From Cellulomonas cellasea (GTDB lineage: Bacteria; Actinomycetota; Actinomycetes; Actinomycetales; Cellulomonadaceae): a stretch of 64,000 nucleotides of DNA. The translations under genes were made by a program, and so were the position numbers. The notes under the pieces are model-generated. The model made no database searches and was not told the origin of the DNA. It saw only the letters and a program-made list of their open reading frames with translations. Each line of letters starts with the position of its first letter. Position 1 is the first letter of the stretch. The stretch lies in the NCBI RefSeq assembly GCF_030372105.1, contig NZ_JAUDBQ010000001.1, forward strand, positions 248,001 to 312,000, in the 5' to 3' direction. Shown here piece after piece: positions 58,163-64,000 of this stretch.

Positions 58163-59751
58163 GCGCCGACGCTTCCCCGACCACCCCGCAGTCCCCCACC
58201 GTCCGCGAGCGGTGGGGCGCCGCGGGCTCAGCGGCGCGCGCCTGGTGGGCGGGGGTGCCGTTGCGGGCCCGGCTGGTCGGGCTCATCACCGCGCTGCTGG
58301 TGGTGGGGCTGGCGATCGCCGGGGGCACCACTGCCGTCCTGCTCCAGCGGCATCTCGTCGGGCAGGTGGACCGCCAGCTCGCCACACAGGCGGAGACCCT
58401 GGCGCACACCACGATCGCGGAGACGCTGTTCGCCAGCCCGCTGAGCGGGCCCCGGCAGCAGACGGTGCTGCCGAGCGACTACGCGGTCAAGCTCACCACC
58501 GACTCCGGCCTCTGGGCGGACCTGGGCCGGGAGGCCACGTACTCGCAGTACGGCACTCCGAACCTCCCGGCCATGACGGCGGCCGAGGCGTCCCAGGCGG
58601 GCTCCGAGCCGTTCACCGTCGACAGCTCGAAGGCCGGCTCGACGTGGCGGGCTGTCGTGTTCCCGTACCAGGCCACGGTGAACGGGACCACGATCACGGG
58701 GACCGCCACCGTCAGCCTCCCGCTGGCCGCCATCCACAACACGATCGACACGGTGCTGCTCGTCATGGTCATCGGCGGCGTCGGGGTGGTGCTGCTCGGC
58801 GCCCTCGTGGGCGGCTGGGCCGTGCGCCGCGCGTTCCGCCCGCTGCGCCAGATCGAGGACACCGCCGCGGCCATCGCCGACGGCGACCTCAGCCGCCGCG
58901 TCCCCGCCGCGCCGGTCGGCACCGAGGTGGGCAGGCTCGGCGCCGCGCTCAACGGGATGCTGTCCCAGATCGAGCAGGCGTTCGCGTCCCAGAGCGCCTC
59001 GGAGCACCGCATGCGCCGGTTCGTCGCGGACGCGTCACATGAGCTGCGCACCCCGCTCGCGGCGATCCGGGGCTACAGCGAGCTGTACCGGATGGGCGCG
59101 CTCACCGAGCCCGCGCAGGTGGACGACACGATGCGCCGCATCGAGGAGTCGGCCACGCGCATGGGCGCGCTCGTCGAGGACCTGCTGACCCTGGCCCGGA
59201 TGGACGACGGGCGCCCGCTGCGCGCCGACGAGGTCGACCTCATGGTGCTGGTGGGCGACGCGCTCAGCGACCTGCACGCCCTCGACCCGAGCCGCCCGCT
59301 GCGCCTGGAGCCCGACGGCGGCACGTGCACGGTGCTCGGCGACGAGCCGCGGCTGCGGCAGGTGCTGGCGAACCTCGTCGGCAACGTGGTGCAGCACACC
59401 CCGGCGGGCAGCCCTGTCGAGATCGGCGTGACAGAGCGCGACGGGGTGGCGGTGCTCTCGGTGCGCGACCACGGCCCCGGCATCGACCCCGAGCATGCGG
59501 CGCGCGTGTTCGAGCGCTTCTACCGGGTCGACGCGAGCCGGGCCCGAGGCGGCGCCGGGGCCGCGGGCGCGGGTGGCGCCGGGCTCGGCATGGCCATCGT
59601 CGCGGCCATCGTGTCCGCGCACCATGGCGACGTCTCCATATCCCAGACACCGGGCGGCGGGACGACTGTGCAGGTCAGCCTGCCGCTGGCGGTGGGCGCC
59701 ACAAGCCGGGCGCGGCAGATGTCAGCGGACTGGGAGCCTTCGACGCGCTGA
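58159..59751 (+). CDS. HAMP-domain sensor histidine kinase
   Basis: 530 aa, ATG at 58159. TM1 about 36-62, an extracytoplasmic sensor of about 130 residues, TM2 about 196-220, HAMP (FRPLRQIEDTAAAIADGDLSRRV), phospho-acceptor H294 in DASHELRTPLAAIRGY, N-box NLVGNVVQHTPAGS, G1 VRDHGPGIDPEHAARVFERFYRVD and G2 AGLGMAIVAAIVSAHHG. It phosphorylates the regulator upstream. Signal unknown; the sensor domain has no known fold mark. Complete. Confidence 0.95.
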   Translation: MSADASPTTPQSPTVRERWGAAGSAARAWWAGVPLRARLVGLITALLVVGLAIAGGTTAVLLQRHLVGQVDRQLATQAETLAHTTIAETLFASPLSGPRQQTVLPSDYAVKLTTDSGLWADLGREATYSQYGTPNLPAMTAAEASQAGSEPFTVDSSKAGSTWRAVVFPYQATVNGTTITGTATVSLPLAAIHNTIDTVLLVMVIGGVGVVLLGALVGGWAVRRAFRPLRQIEDTAAAIADGDLSRRVPAAPVGTEVGRLGAALNGMLSQIEQAFASQSASEHRMRRFVADASHELRTPLAAIRGYSELYRMGALTEPAQVDDTMRRIEESATRMGALVEDLLTLARMDDGRPLRADEVDLMVLVGDALSDLHALDPSRPLRLEPDGGTCTVLGDEPRLRQVLANLVGNVVQHTPAGSPVEIGVTERDGVAVLSVRDHGPGIDPEHAARVFERFYRVDASRARGGAGAAGAGGAGLGMAIVAAIVSAHHGDVSISQTPGGGTTVQVSLPLAVGATSRARQMSADWEPSTR

Positions 59752-59801
59752 GGGCTACGATGGCCCGTCCGAGCACGAGAACGACACGTGAGGGCTGTCT
59801 C

Positions 59802-60497
59802 ATGGGCGTCAATGACGCACCACAGTGGTTGAAGTCGGCGTACGTCCGCAGCGCCGTCGAGGCTGGCGCCACAGCCCCGCCCGGTCAGATCCGGGAGGTC
59901 GCCGAGACGCTCATCAGCCGCTGGTCCTCCCCCGGCCGCCGCTACCACAACCTGCGGCACCTGATCGATGTGCTGGCGCATGTCGACGAGCTCGCCGAGG
60001 AGACGCACGAGCCCGACCTGGTGCGGCTGGCCGCCTGGTACCACGGGGCGAAGTTCGACGCCGCGGAGGCCGCCGCCTACGCGAACAAGGGCGGCGAGGA
60101 CGAGCCGGGCAGCGCGCGGCTGGCGCTCGAGGAGCTGCTCGCGCTGGGGGTGCCGGAGCGCGCGGCGCGGCGTGTGCACCAGCTCGTGAACGCACTGGCC
60201 CACCACCACGCGGAGCCGGGCGACTTCGACGGCGCGGTGCTGTGCGACGCCGACCTGGCGATGCTGGCCGCCGAGCCGCAGCGGTACAAGGCCTACCTGC
60301 AGGACATCCGCGCCGAGTACGCGCACCTGCCCGTGGAGGACTACCTGCGCGCGCGGGTGGCGATCATCGGGCGGCTGCTGGACCGGCCGCAACTCTTCAC
60401 CAGCCCGCTCGGCGCGGTCTGGGAGGAGCCCGCCCGGCAGAACCTCGCCGCCGAGCGGCAGCGGATCGACCGCGAGCTGGTCGCGCTCGCCCACTGA
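59802..60497 (+). CDS. HD-superfamily metal-dependent phosphohydrolase
   Basis: 231 aa from ATG 59802. HD pattern: RYHNLRHLIDVLAHVDELAEE, LVRLAAWYHGAKFDA, AHHHAEPGDFDGAVLCDADLAMLAAEPQRYKAYLQDIRAEYAHLP, matching the COG4339-type predicted HD phosphohydrolases. It may cut nucleotides or signalling phosphates; the substrate is unknown. Followed by a strong hairpin. Confidence 0.82.
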   Translation: MGVNDAPQWLKSAYVRSAVEAGATAPPGQIREVAETLISRWSSPGRRYHNLRHLIDVLAHVDELAEETHEPDLVRLAAWYHGAKFDAAEAAAYANKGGEDEPGSARLALEELLALGVPERAARRVHQLVNALAHHHAEPGDFDGAVLCDADLAMLAAEPQRYKAYLQDIRAEYAHLPVEDYLRARVAIIGRLLDRPQLFTSPLGAVWEEPARQNLAAERQRIDRELVALAH

Positions 60498-60508
60498 CCC
60501 TCCCCCCT

Positions 60509-60537
60509 GACCCGGGCGGCCCGGCGCCGCCCGGGTC
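60509..60537 (+). terminator. Strong hairpin terminator after the HD gene
   Basis: Perfect 12-bp inverted repeat (60509-60520 with 60526-60537), GACCCGGGCGGC/complement, with a 5-nt loop, 11 nt past the stop. GC-rich and without T-tract. Confidence 0.7.
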
Positions 60538-60652
60538 GCGGGCCGCCCACAGCCCTCGCGCGGCCGCGCCGTCCCACTGCTGGGCCGAGGGGCCGCGAGG
60601 GCCGCGCCGCCGCTGCGTAGCGTCCGTCACTCCCACACACCAGGAGGACGCG

Positions 60653-60943
60653 ATGAGCAGGTACGAGGTCGACAGCGCCCAGGTCGGGCAGGCCGCAGCC
60701 GCCGTGCAGGCCCGCACGGCGGCCGTCCGCGCCGAGGTCGCGGCGATGCAGCGGCAGCTCACCGAGCTGCAGGGCGCCTGGCGCGGCGGCGCGGCCACCG
60801 CGTTCGCCGGCGTGATGACGGAATGGGGCGCCACCCAGGTCCGCGTCGAGCAGGCGCTGGACCACATCACCGCCGCGCTGAACGCCGCGGCCCGCACCTA
60901 CGCCGACGCCGAGGAGCAGGCCTCCCGGCTGTTCCTGCGATGA
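60653..60943 (+). CDS. WXG100 (ESAT-6-like) protein
   Basis: 96 aa, ATG at 60653 with AGGAGGA upstream. Two helices joined by a WRG turn (LTELQGAWRGGAATAFAGVM), the WXG100 mark; the C-terminus ends YADAEEQASRLFLR, close to the YxxxD/E export signal. Such proteins are secreted by type VII systems. No EccC-type ATPase or partner WXG100 gene is nearby, so it is a lone copy. Confidence 0.88.
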   Translation: MSRYEVDSAQVGQAAAAVQARTAAVRAEVAAMQRQLTELQGAWRGGAATAFAGVMTEWGATQVRVEQALDHITAALNAAARTYADAEEQASRLFLR

Positions 60944-60972
60944 CCGGCCGGGCGGCGGGACGGCCCGGCGCG

Positions 60973-63900
60973 TCAGCCGCCGGCCACGTCGAGGACGACC
61001 AGGGCGGACCCCGGGCCCACCTGCTGCCCGGGCCGCACGCGCACCTGCACCACGCGCCCATCGGCTGGCGCCTGCACCCCGAGCTCGAGCTTCATCGCCT
61101 CGAGGGCCACCAACGGGTCGCCCTCGGAGACGAGGGCGCCCGGCTCGACCTCGACCCGCCACACGCTGCCGACCATGGGCGCCTCGACCACCACGCACCC
61201 GTCCGGGACGACCGGCGGCTCGGCTCCCGTGGCCGCGCCGAGGCCTGGGCCCAGGGGGCCCTCCTCAAGCGGCTCCGCGGCGGCGAACTCCCCCGCCGCC
61301 TCCCAGGCGGCGCGCTCCACGGCGAACGCCGCCTGCTGCGCAGTCGAGAACGCCTCGATCTCGGCGGCGGCCTCGCGCAGCATCGCCTGGTGCTCGCGGT
61401 ACGAGAACGTCCCGTGCTCCACCTCGACGTCGAGCCGGCCGGCGGCGAACGCGGTGCGCTGCTCCGCCAACTCGGCGGCCGACACCGGATGCCACACGAT
61501 CCGGTCGAAGAACCGCAGCAGCCACGGCTTCCCCTGCTCGAACACGCCGCGCTGCCGGTGGCCGGACCAGATCGGCACGGTGCGCCCCACGAGCTGGTAG
61601 CCGCCCGGCGACTCCATCCCGTACACGCACAGGTACGCGCCGCCCAGCCCCACGGTGTCGGCGGCGGTCCAGGTGCGCGCCGGGTTGTACTTCGTGGTGA
61701 GCAGCCGGTGGCGCGGGTCGAGGGGCACGGCCAGGGGCGCCCCGAGGTACACGTCGCCGAGCCCGAGCACCAGGTACTCCGCCTCGAACATCGTCCGGTA
61801 CACGTCCTGCACGGACTCCAGGCCGTTGACCCGACGGATGAACTCGATGTTCGAGGGCAGCCACGGCGCCTCCGGGCGGACGCCCGCGGCATACCGCGAG
61901 ACGGCGTCCGCGATGCACGGGTCGTCGAAGGACATCGGCAGGCGCACCGTGCGGCTCGGCACCACCAGGTCCTCGGTGGCCGGGAGCCCGGCCTCGAGCT
62001 CCCGCAGCACCTCCACCAGCGCGCGGACCGGCAGCACCGCCGGGTCGACGTGCACATGCAGGCTGCGCACCCCCGGGGTCAGGTCCACCACGCCTCGCAG
62101 CCCTGCGGCGACGCGCTCCCGCACAGCCTCGCCCAGCGCGTGCACGCGCAGCCGCATGCCCAGGTCGAGGGTCATCGGGCCGTACTCGACCAGCACGTTG
62201 TCGTCGGCGCCGCGCAAGTAGACGACGTCCGGGCGGCCCTCGGCGCCGCCCGTCACCCGCCCCAACACCCCGTCGTCGCCGTCCGGCCCCAGCGCGAGCC
62301 CGGCGCCCACCTGGGCCCGAGCGCGCCGCGCGTCCGAGACCCGCAGTGCGTCGGCGGTCGCCTCCGGCACCGGCACGAGCCGCACCGTGTCGCCGGGCCG
62401 GATCTGCCCCATCTTCCAGCGGTGCCCCGCCACCACCGTGACGGGGCAGGCGAAGCCGCCCAGGCTCGGGCCGTCGGGGCCGAGCAGGATGGGGGTGTCG
62501 CCGCTCACGTTGAGCGCGCCCACCGAGTACGGGTTGTCATGCAGGTTGGACGGGTGCAGTCCCGCCTCGCCGCCATCCGGCCGGGCCCACTGCGGGCGCG
62601 GGCCGGTGAGCCGGATGCCCGTGCGGTTCGCATGGGACTGCACCTGCCAGGTCGCGCCCCACAGCATCTCCATGTCGGCGGCGGTGAAGTAGGCGGGGGC
62701 TGGCTGCGGCCCCTCCTGCACAGCGATCTGCCAGTGGCGCACCAGCTCGGGGCGCACCTCGGGAGGCACCGGCGCCGGCGCGGGGGCGTCGTCGGGCGCC
62801 ACCCCGGGGACCAGCACGTCGCCCACCGCGAGCGCACGCCCCGTGTACCCGCCGAAGCCCCCGAGCGAGAACGTGGACGCCGAGCCCAGGTACAGCGGGA
62901 CGTCGAGACCGCCGCGCAGCAGCACATAGGTGCGCAGGCCCACGTCATGCGGCGCGCCCACGTCGAGCACACCGCCCGCCGGGACCACCACGGGCTCCCA
63001 CTGCGGCACGGGCGCGCCATCGACGGTGACGGGCGCCGGCGCACCGGTCACGCACACCACGGCCTCGTGGCTGAACCGCAGTCGCGGGCCCGTGAGCGTG
63101 CACTCCAGGCCAGGGGCGCCCTCCGGATTGCCGACCGCCCGGTTGCCCCACCGGAAGGACAGGTCGTCCATCGGGCCCGACGGCGAGATGCCGACGTCCC
63201 AGTAGCCCAGCCGGCCCGGCCAGTCCTGCACGGTGGTCATCACGCCGGGGCGCAGCACGTCCACGAAGGGCTCGTCGTCGCGGACGCCACCGAGGGTCGC
63301 CGTGGTGTGCTCGGCGGCGAGCACCAGCGGGTCGGTGACGGCGGCGCGCAGCAGCGGCAGGTTGGTCTGCAGCCCGGACATCGACGTCCCGTCGAGCGCC
63401 GCCCGGGCGCGGGCGAAGGCCTCGGCACGATCGGCGCCGCGCACGATCACCTTGGCCAGCATCGGGTCATAGTGGCTCGACACCTCCTGCCCGGTCTCGA
63501 CCCAGGTGTCCACGCGCACGCCCTCCGGGAACCGCACGTCGGTCAGCAGCCCGGCGCTCGGCCGGTAGTCCTTGCGAGGGTCCTCGGCGTAGACCCGTGC
63601 CTCCACCGCATGCCCGGTCACCGCGGGGCCGTTGTCGGGCAGCCCGTCGAGGAACGACGCGTCGCCCTGCGCGAGGCGGATCATCCACCCCACCAGGTCC
63701 ACGCCGGTGACCTCCTCGGTGACGGGGTGCTCGACTTGCAGGCGGGTGTTCACCTCCAAGAAAGACGCCTCCTGGCGGTCCACGTCGTAGACGAACTCCA
63801 CGGTCCCCGCCGAGCGGTAGCCCACCGACCCGGTGAGCGCACGCGCCGCTGCCTGCATCCGCTCCCGCACCAACGACGGCAGGCCCGGCGCCGGGGCCTC

Positions 63901-64000
63901 CTCCACCACCTTCTGGTTGCGGCGCTGCAACGAGCAGTCCCGGTCGCCCAGGCTCACGACCCGGCCGTCGCCGTCACCGAAGACCTGCACCTCCAGGTGC
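60973..64000 (-). CDS. Urea carboxylase (biotin-dependent), 5'-truncated by the window
   Basis: 1008 codons are present and the start lies past the right edge. Order: end of the biotin carboxylase domain (HLEMQVFGDGDGR, FLEVNTRLQVEHPVTEEVTGVDLV), a KipA/PxpC-like domain (GMTTV-type VLRPGVMTTVQDWPGRLGYWDVGISPSGPMDDLSFRWGNRAVGN), a KipI/PxpB-like domain (VRSLHVHVDPAVLP, PCIADAVSRYAAGV, LGDVYLGAPLAVPLDPRHRL) and the biotinyl domain with the biotin Lys in LEAMKLEL. This is the urea carboxylase (urea amidolyase first half) plan; it makes allophanate from urea, ATP and bicarbonate. The allophanate hydrolase is not in the window. Confidence 0.9.
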   Translation of the reverse strand, partial: HLEVQVFGDGDGRVVSLGDRDCSLQRRNQKVVEEAPAPGLPSLVRERMQAAARALTGSVGYRSAGTVEFVYDVDRQEASFLEVNTRLQVEHPVTEEVTGVDLVGWMIRLAQGDASFLDGLPDNGPAVTGHAVEARVYAEDPRKDYRPSAGLLTDVRFPEGVRVDTWVETGQEVSSHYDPMLAKVIVRGADRAEAFARARAALDGTSMSGLQTNLPLLRAAVTDPLVLAAEHTTATLGGVRDDEPFVDVLRPGVMTTVQDWPGRLGYWDVGISPSGPMDDLSFRWGNRAVGNPEGAPGLECTLTGPRLRFSHEAVVCVTGAPAPVTVDGAPVPQWEPVVVPAGGVLDVGAPHDVGLRTYVLLRGGLDVPLYLGSASTFSLGGFGGYTGRALAVGDVLVPGVAPDDAPAPAPVPPEVRPELVRHWQIAVQEGPQPAPAYFTAADMEMLWGATWQVQSHANRTGIRLTGPRPQWARPDGGEAGLHPSNLHDNPYSVGALNVSGDTPILLGPDGPSLGGFACPVTVVAGHRWKMGQIRPGDTVRLVPVPEATADALRVSDARRARAQVGAGLALGPDGDDGVLGRVTGGAEGRPDVVYLRGADDNVLVEYGPMTLDLGMRLRVHALGEAVRERVAAGLRGVVDLTPGVRSLHVHVDPAVLPVRALVEVLRELEAGLPATEDLVVPSRTVRLPMSFDDPCIADAVSRYAAGVRPEAPWLPSNIEFIRRVNGLESVQDVYRTMFEAEYLVLGLGDVYLGAPLAVPLDPRHRLLTTKYNPARTWTAADTVGLGGAYLCVYGMESPGGYQLVGRTVPIWSGHRQRGVFEQGKPWLLRFFDRIVWHPVSAAELAEQRTAFAAGRLDVEVEHGTFSYREHQAMLREAAAEIEAFSTAQQAAFAVERAAWEAAGEFAAAEPLEEGPLGPGLGAATGAEPPVVPDGCVVVEAPMVGSVWRVEVEPGALVSEGDPLVALEAMKLELGVQAPADGRVVQVRVRPGQQVGPGSALVVLDVAGG

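Noticed and set aside
1-64000. CRISPR arrays, tRNA/rRNA genes, IS elements, prophage
   Set aside because: No repeat-spacer pattern, no tRNA cloverleaf sequence noticed by eye, and no transposase or integrase reading frame in any of the six frames. A tRNA scan would be decisive.

Overview
The window is high-GC actinobacterial DNA: GC-rich codons, frequent GTG starts (and one TTG), dense ATGA/TGATG gene overlaps, and a flagellum with no L/P-ring genes. The gene set (motile, non-mycolate, with XPB helicase, DUF3027, WXG100, TPM/PspA and urea carboxylase) would fit a Cellulomonadaceae-like member of the Micrococcales, but the family is an inference. No rRNA, tRNA, CRISPR array, insertion sequence or phage gene was seen.

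Layout. 1-1212: start of an NCS2 purine permease and a CAP-domain surface protein. 1305-41280: one flagellar/chemotaxis island. From left to right on the minus strand it holds cheB-cheR-cheY-cheX-cheY-cheX; two chemoreceptors; cheA-cheW; a long export/switch operon (fliM-N-O-P-Q-R, flhB, a 36-codon ORF, flhA, an FlhF-like gene, csrA); flbD-motA-motB-fliL; a rod/hook/basal-body operon (flgB-flgC-fliE-F-G-H-I-J, an NlpC/P60 hydrolase, fliK, flgD, flgE); fliD-fliS-fliT; flagellin fliC; and the flagellar sigma factor fliA. On the plus strand come flgN-flgK-flgL-fliW. 41391-42614 is a degenerate EAL-HDOD protein. 42641-64000 is housekeeping: DUF2530, a minus-strand operon csp - DUF3027 - sacsin/HSP90-like ATPase - MFS, a DksA/TraR zinc-finger protein, a helicase-associated protein with XPB helicase, TPM protein with PspA, a glutamine amidotransferase, a two-component system, an HD phosphohydrolase, a WXG100 protein, and a urea carboxylase cut by the window edge.

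How it fits together. Nine operon heads in and beside the flagellar island carry the same promoter-like motif, (C/G)CTCA(G/T) - exactly 16 nt - (C/T)CGAT(C/G)AG (one site deviates in its last bases). This is what a sigma-28/FliA regulon would look like, with a classic -10 but a non-classic -35. The fliA gene itself lacks the motif; a perfect TGTGA-N6-TCACA palindrome lies upstream of it, suggesting cAMP/CRP-type input at the top of the hierarchy. Late control is probably by the FliW-CsrA-flagellin switch: fliW, csrA and fliC are all present, and the short fliC leader has a hairpin with an ACGGA loop followed by a GGA-containing Shine-Dalgarno sequence.

Other points of note are duplicated CheY-CheX pairs, a CheA without a recognisable P2 domain but with two CheW-like domains, an FlhF-like protein without a P-loop, a Pro/Ala-rich micro-ORF coupled to both flhB and flhA, in-frame 15-bp repeats at the start of fliP, and the absence from the window of flgF/flgG, flgM and flhG.
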